From Prevotellaceae bacterium (GTDB taxonomy: Bacteria; Bacteroidota; Bacteroidia; Bacteroidales; UBA932), in assembly GCA_031254635.1 (NCBI GenBank), contig JAIRUB010000096.1, forward strand, positions 1 through 7,870: a DNA stretch of 7,870 bases. The letters are read 5' to 3'. A program made the position numbers and the translations under genes. Below are positions 1-6,171 of the stretch, piece after piece. The notes beneath the pieces were generated by a model. The model saw nothing but the letters and a program-made list of their open reading frames with translations. It did not search any database and was not told the DNA's origin. Position 1 is the first letter of the stretch. Each line of letters starts with the position of its first letter.

Positions 1-7
1 AAACATC

Positions 8-742
8 ATGAAAAAACTGTTTATGGTACTGACCGTTGTCGGTCTTATTGTTTTTAGCGCACAGTATGCCGTTGCTCAAGAGTCTGCAGCTTCCGGGCAA
101 GCAGCAATTGAAAGGCCTATTCATCAACAATTGAAAACCTACTTCGTTGAAGGTGGCGCCGGCTTTATGGGTATAATCATGGTTACGCTTGTATTGGGCT
201 TGGCTGTAGCTATTGAACGTATTCTGTATCTGAACTTATCTACGATAAATTCGGAAAAACTGTTAAAGAAAGTAGAAGATGCCTTAGCCAATGGCGGTGT
301 TGAAGCGGCTAAAGATGTTTGCCGTAATACACGAGGCCCTGTGGCGAGTGTTTTATACCAGGGATTATGCCGCATGCACGAAGGAGTGGACGTTGTAGAG
401 AAAACAATTTCCTCATACGGCGCCGTACAAATGGGCTTATTGGAAAAAGGCTTGCCCTGGGTTCAATTATTCATTGCTATTGCGCCTATGATCGGGTTCT
501 TGGGAACAGTTATCGGGATGATTATCACTTTCGATGATATTCAGATTGCCGGTGATATTTCTCCGAACGTTGTGGCCGGTGGTATCAAATTTGCTTTGAT
601 CACAACTGTAGCAGGGTTGGTGGTAGCTATTACCCTCCAATTGTTCTACAACTATATTCTTACAAAAATTGACAACCTGGTGGTGGATATGGAAAATTCC
701 TGTATCTCCTTTATTGACATTATGGTTAAGCTTAGCAAATAA
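8..742 (+). CDS. exbB: ExbB/TolQ/MotA-family proton channel protein
   Basis: Inner-membrane proton-channel subunit that, with ExbD, uses the proton gradient to energise TonB-dependent outer-membrane transport. The 244-residue product begins with a signal-peptide-like segment (1-24, ending AVA before Q), an N-terminal extension common in Bacteroidota ExbB. Three membrane segments follow at about 52-70, 150-173 and 193-215, with a large cytoplasmic loop between the first two. The family signature is clear: APMIGFLGTVIGMI at 159-172 and KFALITTVAGLVVAI at 194-208. The start at 8 is supported by the signal peptide, but only 7 bases precede it, so promoter and ribosome site lie outside the window. 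It is the first visible gene of a four-gene run with exbD genes downstream. TolQ or another ExbB-like motor is the alternative; the paired exbD genes favour ExbB in the broad sense. Confidence 0.93.
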   Translation: MKKLFMVLTVVGLIVFSAQYAVAQESAASGQAAIERPIHQQLKTYFVEGGAGFMGIIMVTLVLGLAVAIERILYLNLSTINSEKLLKKVEDALANGGVEAAKDVCRNTRGPVASVLYQGLCRMHEGVDVVEKTISSYGAVQMGLLEKGLPWVQLFIAIAPMIGFLGTVIGMIITFDDIQIAGDISPNVVAGGIKFALITTVAGLVVAITLQLFYNYILTKIDNLVVDMENSCISFIDIMVKLSK

Positions 743-760
743 TAAATCGAAGATTGTATT

Positions 761-1174
761 ATGAAATTTATTAAATATTTTAAATGGCTCCTTCTCGGTG
801 TTACTATTGTTGTTATACTTATATTTTTTCTTAACGCAGAAAATATGAGTAATATTAACATGTACTTAGTTTGGGGCTATATCCTTTTGGGCATAGCTAT
901 TGTCTTGTCTTTAGGATTGCCTTTCCTGTACATAACGCAAAAACCTCAAATGTTGAAAAAAACATTGCTGAGCGCCGGCGCTTTATTTGCTGTCCTTCTT
1001 ATAGCTTATCTCTTAGCCTCAGGTGAACCGATAACGCTATTTGATGGAAGTGTGTCGACTACGGCAGACTCGAAATTGGCGGACTTTTGCCTTTATGCTA
1101 TGTACTTTCTCGTTGGAATTGCGATATTGTCGCTTCTTGCAGGCGGCCTCCGCAGTATGATTAGAAATCGTTAA
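761..1174 (+). CDS. Four-helix membrane protein between exbB and exbD, function unknown
   Basis: A 137-residue hydrophobic protein with four predicted membrane segments at about 8-25, 36-57, 68-86 and 108-127. It has a basic N-terminus (KFIKYFK) and a basic C-terminal tail (RSMIRNR), so both ends are probably cytoplasmic. I do not recognise a catalytic motif or named domain. It starts 18 bp after exbB and ends 14 bp before exbD, so it is almost certainly cotranscribed with them. From general knowledge, small membrane proteins of unknown function are often found at this position in Bacteroidota exb operons, which suggests an accessory role in assembly or stability of the motor. That role is inference from position only. 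Confidence 0.85.
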   Translation: MKFIKYFKWLLLGVTIVVILIFFLNAENMSNINMYLVWGYILLGIAIVLSLGLPFLYITQKPQMLKKTLLSAGALFAVLLIAYLLASGEPITLFDGSVSTTADSKLADFCLYAMYFLVGIAILSLLAGGLRSMIRNR

Positions 1175-1188
1175 AAACAATAATTATT

Positions 1189-1764
1189 ATGGCAAGATCA
1201 GCAGGTGAAATTAATGCAGCCTCAATGGCCGATATTGCGTTTCTGTTGTTGACGTTTTTCTTGATGACTACAACCATGAATGTTGATACCAGTTTGGCCC
1301 GTCGTTTGCCGCCTATGGTTGAAGACGGCCCAGATAAGAAGGTGGAGATAAACCGTCGAAATATTATGGTGGTACTTATCAATAAAAATGACCGTCTTTT
1401 TGCCGGAGGCCAATCAATGGAAGTAGGCGAGCTAAGGGAAGCTGTGAAGGAATTTATTTTGAATCCTACAGATAGTCCCGCTAAACCGGAAAAAGAATTG
1501 AAAGCAATACCGGGCATCAATGGCCAGTTTCATATCTCAAAAGGGGTGATATCCTTGCAAAACGACCGCGGAACCAGTTATGGTGCCTACATTGCTGTGC
1601 AGAATGAATTGGTAGCGGCCTATACTGAAATGCGCGACGAATTTTCAATAACACATTTCGGCAGGTCATACGCCTCCCTTGATGATGACCAGCAGGAAGC
1701 AGTAAGAGAGGCAATTCCGCAAACCATTTCGGAAGCGGAACCTAAAGATATAACCAAAAAGTAA
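1189..1764 (+). CDS. exbD: ExbD/TolR-family biopolymer transport protein (first copy)
   Basis: Single-pass partner of ExbB whose membrane Asp takes part in proton conduction and whose periplasmic domain contacts TonB. The 191-residue product has a short cytoplasmic N-terminus (EINAASM), then a membrane helix at about 14-30 starting MADIAFLLLTFF with the expected Asp at residue 15. A periplasmic domain follows, with a strand-like segment around 56-66 (RRNIMVVLINK). It is longer than typical ExbD (about 140 residues) because of a linker at 92-122 and a charged C-terminal tail after about 160. The pattern around 131-156 (YGAYIAVQNELVAAYTEMRD) replaces the usual TolR-domain ending. It lies between the four-helix protein and the second exbD (15 bp gap) in one operon. 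Confidence 0.9.
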   Translation: MARSAGEINAASMADIAFLLLTFFLMTTTMNVDTSLARRLPPMVEDGPDKKVEINRRNIMVVLINKNDRLFAGGQSMEVGELREAVKEFILNPTDSPAKPEKELKAIPGINGQFHISKGVISLQNDRGTSYGAYIAVQNELVAAYTEMRDEFSITHFGRSYASLDDDQQEAVREAIPQTISEAEPKDITKK

Positions 1765-1779
1765 CAGGAGAATGTTAAT

Positions 1780-2247
1780 ATGGCAATTGTAAAAAGAAAA
1801 AAACCAAAAGTACCCATGATTAGTACAGCATCTCTTCCGGACATTGTGTTCATGTTACTGTTCTTCTTCTTGACGGTTACCACGCTTCGTCAATCCGAGG
1901 AGTTAGTAAGAGTAAGACTGCCAGAAGCATCAGAGGTGGCTAAAATTGACAGAAAGGATTTAACATGCTACATTTATGTCGGAACCCCGGTGCCGTCACA
2001 TCAAACCCGTTATGGTACCGATTCCCGCATTCAGTTAAATGATTCTTTCAGGGAAATCTCGGAAATTCGCGACTTTATTGCTAACGAGAGAGAAAGAAGA
2101 AGTGAATCAGACCGTCAGTTTATGTCCACAACCTTGAAGGTTGACTCAGATGTACGTATGGGTATTATTACCGATATCAAACAGGAATTGCGTCGTTGCA
2201 GTGCTTTGAAACTTAATTATTCTGCCCGTAAAGGGAAACAACATTAA
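1780..2247 (+). CDS. exbD: ExbD/TolR-family biopolymer transport protein (second copy)
   Basis: Second ExbD-like subunit, 155 residues, divergent in sequence from the first. The basic N-terminus (VKRKKPKVPM) precedes a membrane helix at about 19-36 beginning LPDIVFMLLFFFL, with the conserved Asp at residue 21. The periplasmic domain ends with LKVDSDVRMGIITDIKQELR (119-138), matching the usual ExbD ending in which a conserved Asp-containing strand leads into the final helix. AGGAGA lies about 8 nt before the ATG, an unusually good Shine-Dalgarno match for a Bacteroidota gene. Two different ExbD chains beside one ExbB suggest a heteromeric motor or two alternative ones. It is the last gene of the operon; the terminator begins 20 bp downstream. 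Confidence 0.92.
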   Translation: MAIVKRKKPKVPMISTASLPDIVFMLLFFFLTVTTLRQSEELVRVRLPEASEVAKIDRKDLTCYIYVGTPVPSHQTRYGTDSRIQLNDSFREISEIRDFIANERERRSESDRQFMSTTLKVDSDVRMGIITDIKQELRRCSALKLNYSARKGKQH

Positions 2248-2267
2248 TAATTAATTAACCTATCTTT

Positions 2268-2301
2268 AAAACGCTCATCTTTCCAAGATGAGCGTTTTTT
2301 T
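2268..2301 (+). terminator. Intrinsic terminator of the exb operon
   Basis: Perfect 14-bp inverted repeat (AAAACGCTCATCTT, loop TCC, AAGATGAGCGTTTT) with the right arm running into seven T residues at 2295-2301. It begins 20 bp after the second exbD stop. The A-rich left arm pairs with the T tract, but on the minus strand no transcript is expected to use it. This is the clearest terminator in the window. Confidence 0.93.
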
Positions 2302-2302
2302 G

Positions 2303-2310
2303 TATCTTTG
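2303..2310 (+). promoter_or_regulatory. Bacteroidetes -7 box (TATCTTTG) for the alkaline phosphatase gene
   Basis: TATCTTTG fits the Bacteroidetes primary-sigma -7 consensus TAnnTTTG. It ends 23 nt before the phosphatase ATG, giving a leader of roughly 18-20 nt. The expected -33 position falls inside the terminator loop, where only TTTC instead of TTTG is seen, so the -33 element is weak. The box begins one base after the terminator T tract. Confidence 0.7.
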
Positions 2311-2333
2311 CTACATATTTAAAACTTCCGTCT

Positions 2334-3431
2334 ATGAATAAAAAACTTATTTTATACCTTGTTATTTTGCTGGCTACGCTCCAAGTTTATGCACAACAAC
2401 CTAAATATGTATTCTTATTTATCGGCGACGGCATGGGACTAACACAGGTGTCGGCAGCAGAGGCTTTTTTGTCGGATAGAGATAATATCATAGGCAACAA
2501 ATATCTATCGTTTAGTTATTTTCCAGTAATTGGGCTATGCACTACCTTTTCTGCCGATGCGTATGTAACCTGCTCCTCAGCGGCAGCAACGGCATTGGCT
2601 AGCGGCTTCAAAATCAATAACGGCATGGTGAATATTTCCCCTTCAGGCGACACATTGCGGCCTATTACCTATAAACTTCGTGATGCAGGCTATAAAATCG
2701 GAGTAGCTACCACTGTAGGCATTAATCATGCCACTCCCGCCGGATTTTATGCCGCATCCGGTAAACGTAGCGACTATTATAGCATTGCCGAACAATTACC
2801 ACATAGCGGTTTTAACTTCTTTGCCGGAGGTGGATTTATCAGCCCCAAAGGTAAAAAGGAAGACCGTGCAGATATTCATGAATATATAACCAATGCCGGA
2901 TACACTATTGTACGTAACTGGCAGGATGCTACAGTTGGAAAAGATAAAATCATACTTTTTCAAGCAGAAGACAAAGGAGATGCTCTCCCAACAGCCATTC
3001 AGCGCAAGCCGGACGACCTTACGCTGCCTCAAATCACAGAAGCCGCTATCAGGGTATTGGAAAATGAACAGGGCTTTTTTGTAATGCTTGAAGGCGGACA
3101 AATTGACTGGACTTGCCATAGCAATGAGGGCGTCACTGCTGTGCATGAAACCATCGATTTTGCTGCTGCTGTTCAGGTAGCTGTGGAGTTTTATAAAAAA
3201 TATCCTAAAGAAACCCTGATTATTGTAACTGCCGACCACGAAACCGGAGGCATGAGCATAAACGATGAGGACGACGATTTACCATTCGATTTCGGATGGA
3301 CTACCAAGGGCCATACAGGCGTTGCTGTCCCTATATATGCCATTGGCGTCCGCAGTGAGTTGTTTGGTGGAAAAATGGATAATACCGACATCCCTAAACG
3401 CATTTGCAAAGCAATGGGAATCAATGATTAA
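2334..3431 (+). CDS. Secreted alkaline phosphatase (PhoA family)
   Basis: Metal-dependent phosphomonoesterase exported to the periplasm, releasing phosphate from organic esters. The 365-residue product has a signal peptide at 1-20 (cleaved before QQPKYVF). Catalytic and metal residues can be followed against E. coli PhoA: D32 in IGDGMG (D51), nucleophile S81 in VTCSSAAATALASG (S102), H132 and T134 in NHATPAGF (D153, T155), R145 (R166), E253, D258 and H262 in LEGGQIDWTCH (E322, D327, H331), D301-H302 in TADHE (D369-H370) and H327 in KGHTG (H412). The Asp preceding the nucleophile in PhoA is Cys80 here. His at the third-metal site resembles non-enteric and animal enzymes. It has its own -7 box, so it is probably monocistronic. 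No phosphate-regulon box was recognised. Confidence 0.93.
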   Translation: MNKKLILYLVILLATLQVYAQQPKYVFLFIGDGMGLTQVSAAEAFLSDRDNIIGNKYLSFSYFPVIGLCTTFSADAYVTCSSAAATALASGFKINNGMVNISPSGDTLRPITYKLRDAGYKIGVATTVGINHATPAGFYAASGKRSDYYSIAEQLPHSGFNFFAGGGFISPKGKKEDRADIHEYITNAGYTIVRNWQDATVGKDKIILFQAEDKGDALPTAIQRKPDDLTLPQITEAAIRVLENEQGFFVMLEGGQIDWTCHSNEGVTAVHETIDFAAAVQVAVEFYKKYPKETLIIVTADHETGGMSINDEDDDLPFDFGWTTKGHTGVAVPIYAIGVRSELFGGKMDNTDIPKRICKAMGIND

Positions 3432-3550
3432 TGAATAATAAGTAGTTAAGGGGAGTTAATAGAATTCGTATATCGCATAATCGCACATCTTGATACTTGA
3501 TATCATAAATCGCTTCATGCTTTACGCTAACGCTTAACGATAATATAAAT
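3422..3550 (+). repeat. Intergenic degenerate repeat region, copy 1
   Basis: Spacer between the phosphatase stop and the yqaA-like gene. It starts with AATGATT-AATGAAT units that overlap the phosphatase stop codon, then has TAAGTAG and TTAAGGGGA, and near its right end the 15-mer TCATAAATCGCTTCA (3503-3517). The same elements occur in the same order and orientation in the spacer at 5225-5436. It is stop-codon rich and codes for nothing I can support. No TAnnTTTG box for the following gene was found in it. Confidence 0.55.
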
Positions 3551-4012
3551 ATGGAATTTCTACAAGAATGGGGTTATATTGGGTTGTTTTTGGGTTCGTT
3601 TATGGCAGCTACTATTATCCCTTTTAGTTCTGATGCCTTGTTGGTGGCTATGTTAGCTGTGGGCGGTAATCCGGTAGGCTGTCTCTTAACCGCCACAACG
3701 GGGAATTGGCTTGGTGGGCTTTCTTCCTATCTATTGGGATATATTGGCAAGTGGGAATGGCTCGAGAAATGGTTCAAAATAACGCAAGATAAATTGGAAC
3801 GACAGCAAGCACGCATAGCCCGTTACGGCGCTTGGTTGGCCTTTTTTGCCTGGCTGCCCTTGGTAGGCGATGTGTTTGCTATTGCCTTAGGATTTTACAG
3901 AATTAAACCTATTAAGTGTGCTATTTTTATGTTAATCGGCAAGTTCCTCCGCTTTTTATTTTGGACAATATTGTTTTTCTACACCAAACAATGGTTCGGC
4001 TGGGCGATTTAG
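3551..4012 (+). CDS. YqaA/DedA-family (SNARE-associated) membrane protein
   Basis: Small integral membrane protein of the DedA superfamily, members of which act in lipid transport or membrane homeostasis; the substrate of the YqaA branch is not established. The 153-residue product shows the family's re-entrant-loop pattern: GLFLGSFMAATIIPFSSDA at 11-29, then GNWLGGLSSYLLGYIG at 51-66, a soluble linker with a charged helix (72-92), FFAWLPLVGDVFAIALGF at 98-115, and a final membrane helix (124-144). Length is normal for YqaA and shorter than classical DedA (about 200). Its last 57 bp overlap the 3' end of miaA on the other strand. No promoter box or Shine-Dalgarno is evident upstream; the repeat-rich spacer precedes it. 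Confidence 0.88.
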   Translation: MEFLQEWGYIGLFLGSFMAATIIPFSSDALLVAMLAVGGNPVGCLLTATTGNWLGGLSSYLLGYIGKWEWLEKWFKITQDKLERQQARIARYGAWLAFFAWLPLVGDVFAIALGFYRIKPIKCAIFMLIGKFLRFLFWTILFFYTKQWFGWAI

Positions 4013-4753
4013 CAAACCAACTACCTGTTGCACTTTTTCATCTAAAGGCAAAGTAGCATCTATCCAATGAATGTACATGCCTTTGCGTTTCATGCTACGA
4101 AACCATGTCATCTGCCGCTTGGCAAACTGGTGGATGGCAGCATTCAAGTGTTCAACCATTTCGTTATAGGGCAACTTTCCGGTAAGGTACAAGGCTAAGA
4201 ATTTATATTCTAAGCCGTAAAACAACATGTCTTCTACCGTCACGCCCTCTTGCAACAACCGTTGCGCTTCATCCACCATTCCTTCCTGCAAACGTTGGTG
4301 CAGACGGACGGTAATGCGCTCGCGCCGTTGTTCGCGTGTTAAACTCAAGCCTACATAGAGGTTATTGATGGAAGAAATTGCTTTGCTTGATTTTTTACCC
4401 GGAATTAATTGATACCCGCTAACTACCGCATCAATATAGAGCCCTGAGCCGCCACAAAGTACAGGGAATTTTCCCCGCTCGCGAATTTCGTTATAAACCC
4501 GTAGAAAATCTTTCTGATAAACAGAAATATTATACCGCCCGCCGGCATCTAAAATATCAATCAGGTGATAGGGAATGGTTTGTCCATTTACGCTGTAATC
4601 GGCTAAATCCTTACCCGTGCCGATGTTCATACCACGATAGACCTGACGAGAGTCGGCCGAAATGATTTCCCCTGATATCTGTGCGCACACGTAGGCTGCC
4701 ACCTTGGTTTTTCCCGATGCTGTAGGCCCTGATATGGTAAGTAGGTCGTACAT
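3956..4753 (-). CDS. miaA: tRNA dimethylallyltransferase, internally shortened
   Basis: Transfers a dimethylallyl group to A37 of tRNAs that read codons starting with U. The N-terminal P-loop GPTASGKT (9-16), ADSRQVYRGMNIGTGKDLADY (33-53) and CGGSGLYIDAVVSGY (100-114) are intact, as are the C-terminal GLEYKFLALYLTGKL (180-194) and IHQFAKRQMTWFR (207-219). Product is 265 residues against about 300-315 for the family. Between SGYQLIP and LYVGLSL only about 15 residues remain, where orthologues carry a helical segment ending in the conserved R-(A/L)-I/L-RA-(I/L)-E region. Ser103 stands where many MiaA have Thr. The ATG follows the smpB stop with no gap (TAAATG), implying translational coupling. 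The stop lies inside the convergent yqaA-like gene. Bacteroidales often carry two miaA genes; this resembles the second type. Confidence 0.9.
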   Translation of the reverse strand: MYDLLTISGPTASGKTKVAAYVCAQISGEIISADSRQVYRGMNIGTGKDLADYSVNGQTIPYHLIDILDAGGRYNISVYQKDFLRVYNEIRERGKFPVLCGGSGLYIDAVVSGYQLIPGKKSSKAISSINNLYVGLSLTREQRRERITVRLHQRLQEGMVDEAQRLLQEGVTVEDMLFYGLEYKFLALYLTGKLPYNEMVEHLNAAIHQFAKRQMTWFRSMKRKGMYIHWIDATLPLDEKVQQVVGLLNRPAEPLFGVEKQYCPK

Positions 4754-5209
4754 TTAACCAATTCTTTCCATATCCCGACGGATATCTTTTTCTTTGATAT
4801 TTTCGCGCTTGTCATATGCCTTTCGTCCTCGCGCCAGAGCGATTTCCAACTTGGCATAGCCGTTTTCTTCTATAAACAAGCGTGTAGCCACAATGGTTAA
4901 GCCCTTCTCTTTATATTTCCGCAGCAGTTTATTCAGTTCTTTGCGATTCAGCAATAACTTACGGTCGCGGCGCGGATTGTGGTTGGTGAAGTTGCCCCAC
5001 CAATATTCGGCAATGTGCATATTCTTAACAAACAACTCATCGCCCACAAAATAGCAATAAGCATCCTGTAAAGAAGCCTTCCCTTCGCGGATAGATTTAA
5101 TTTCCGTTCCAGCAAGTACAATGCCGGCTGTCAGCGTTTCCAACAACTCGTATTCGAAGGAAGTGCGCTTGTTCTTAATGTCGATATTTGCCTTTCTGCG
5201 TTTTGCCAT
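4754..5209 (-). CDS. smpB: SsrA-binding protein SmpB
   Basis: Binds tmRNA and delivers it to stalled ribosomes, standing in for the codon-anticodon pair during trans-translation. The 151-residue product is full length. Recognisable are the N-terminal KNKRTSFEYELLETLTAGI (12-30), VLAGTEIKSIREGKASLQDAY (31-51, core OB-fold), FVKNMHIAEY (60-69), KGLTIVATRLFIEENGYAKL (102-121), and the basic C-terminal tail GRKAYDKRENIKEKDIRRDM (128-147), which enters the mRNA channel. It is first in a two-gene operon with miaA. A TATCTTTG box lies 7 nt before its ATG, so the transcript has almost no leader. The ssrA gene is not in this window. Confidence 0.97.
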   Translation of the reverse strand: MAKRRKANIDIKNKRTSFEYELLETLTAGIVLAGTEIKSIREGKASLQDAYCYFVGDELFVKNMHIAEYWWGNFTNHNPRRDRKLLLNRKELNKLLRKYKEKGLTIVATRLFIEENGYAKLEIALARGRKAYDKRENIKEKDIRRDMERIG

Positions 5210-5216
5210 AATGCCG

Positions 5217-5224
5217 CAAAGATA
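5217..5224 (-). promoter_or_regulatory. -7 box (TATCTTTG) of the smpB-miaA operon
   Basis: Reading the minus strand, TATCTTTG is followed by seven bases (CGGCATT) and then the smpB ATG. It matches the Bacteroidetes consensus TAnnTTTG. No TTG is seen at the expected -33 spacing; that position falls inside the AATGATT tandem repeat. With transcription starting about 4-7 nt after the box, the mRNA leader would be 0-3 nt. Confidence 0.72.
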
Positions 5225-5436
5225 CGAAATAATGATTAATGATTAGTGATTAATGATTAATTAAGGGGCTAAGTAGCTAAGTGATTAAGAAATTAGGGTA
5301 AAGGGTGAAAAGGTGCTGGGTTAACTGTAAACTTGTAAACCGTAAACTAAATTCAACAATCATAACTCATAATCCATAACTTTACAAATTTTATAACTTT
5401 ATAAACTTTCAACTCATAAATCGCTTCACGACAAAC
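5225..5436 (+). repeat. Intergenic degenerate repeat region, copy 2
   Basis: Spacer between smpB and recO, without a supportable gene. It opens with four tandem 7-mers AATGATT (5231-5258, third unit AGTGATT), then TTAAGGGGCTAAGTAGCTAAG, then GTAAAC-type words (ACTGTAAAC, TTGTAAAC, CCGTAAAC around 5325-5347), then CATAACTCATAATCCATAAC words, TTTATAACTTTATAAAC words, and finally TCATAAATCGCTTCA (5414-5428), identical to the 15-mer at 3503-3517. No hairpin good enough to be a terminator for recO was found. Confidence 0.6.
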
Positions 5437-6171
5437 TTAAGCGTACACTTCTCCCAGCACAGTCCAGGAGCAGATGGGCGACAAGGCGTCGAAATGATGT
5501 TCGTAGAAGCGGAGTATGTTGTTAACAAAGGTGCTTCGTTGACTGTGATGTAAGCCAATGTTCGGCAAATCGGCTATTTCCGCTTTCAGCAAACGGCCGA
5601 ATAAAGCGGTTTGTTCGGCGTCAAAAAACAATTCGTGTTTGGGCCGGATAATTGTAAACTCGCCGGAAGAAATATCAAAATAAGTATGTTCAGGCTTGTA
5701 ATCATTTCCCGAAGCAAAACCTAAATAAGCCGCCAATCGGGCTAAAAAATAAAGGTGATAATTGGCAGTGCCTTCTTCTATATTTTCTAATTCGAGTACC
5801 GATTGCCGAAGAAAACGAAAAAGCTGTTCATTAGGTTCCTGTTCGCGTACTGTTTTATACACAACCTCGCCCATAAACACGGCTATGGCATTTTTATGTA
5901 CATTGAAAGCAAGGTTCTGTAGTGGTATCGACAAATAATATTCTTTCAAACGCTGAATGTCATTTTTAGGACGATGATAAGCTACGGCATCCAATAAACT
6001 TAGGGCTTGAAAACAGGCCATACCCGCCTTGTTTTTGGCGCTTCTTACCCCGTTCACCAAGTAAGTTTGCCGGCCGAACAAATCGGTATAAGCATCTACC
6101 AACACACTGGTGTCGCGGTATTTTAGCGTATGTAAAACAACGGCCGATATTTTATTGGTGCTGCTGCGCAT
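5437..6171 (-). CDS. recO: DNA repair protein RecO
   Basis: Recombination mediator that, with RecR, loads RecA onto SSB-coated single strands in RecF-pathway repair. The 244-residue product has the N-terminal OB-fold (about 5-80: AVVLHTLKYRDTSVLVDAYT, then FGRQTYLVNGVRSAKNK) and an alpha-helical domain with NYHLYFLARLAAYLGF at 137-152 and the C-terminal RSTFVNNILRFYEHHF at 212-227. The loop at 153-175 has no CxxC pairs, so the zinc site of some RecO proteins is absent, as is usual in Bacteroidota. The ATG lies inside the end of rdgB (20-bp overlap), so translation is probably coupled to it. N-terminal homology (SAVVLHT) starts close to this ATG, supporting the chosen start. Confidence 0.92.
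   Translation of the reverse strand: MRSSTNKISAVVLHTLKYRDTSVLVDAYTDLFGRQTYLVNGVRSAKNKAGMACFQALSLLDAVAYHRPKNDIQRLKEYYLSIPLQNLAFNVHKNAIAVFMGEVVYKTVREQEPNEQLFRFLRQSVLELENIEEGTANYHLYFLARLAAYLGFASGNDYKPEHTYFDISSGEFTIIRPKHELFFDAEQTALFGRLLKAEIADLPNIGLHHSQRSTFVNNILRFYEHHFDALSPICSWTVLGEVYA

Noticed and set aside
1161..1520. 119-codon minus-strand open frame across the first exbD
   Set aside because: It is antisense to a clear ExbD. Its composition reflects the complementary strand of ExbD codons, not an independent protein.
2796..3239. 147-codon open frame on the minus strand inside the phosphatase gene
   Set aside because: It lies entirely antisense to well-conserved catalytic regions of the phosphatase. 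Its translation shows no recognisable domain and it has no promoter box.
3495..3505. TGATATCA palindrome upstream of the yqaA-like gene as an operator
   Set aside because: An 8-bp palindrome in AT-rich DNA is expected by chance, and no promoter elements flank it.
4627..4857. 76-codon minus-strand open frame spanning the smpB-miaA junction
   Set aside because: It is out of frame with both genes and overlaps their conserved ends, so it is a frame shadow.
5231..5258. Four tandem AATGATT units considered as a CRISPR or iteron array
   Set aside because: Units are 7 bp with no spacers, there is no cas or replication-initiator gene nearby, and units degrade into other words. It is a slippage-type repeat.
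5260..5300. Possible recO or smpB-side hairpin (GCTA AG TAGC)
   Set aside because: The stem is only 4 bp with no T tract, far weaker than the terminator at 2268-2301.
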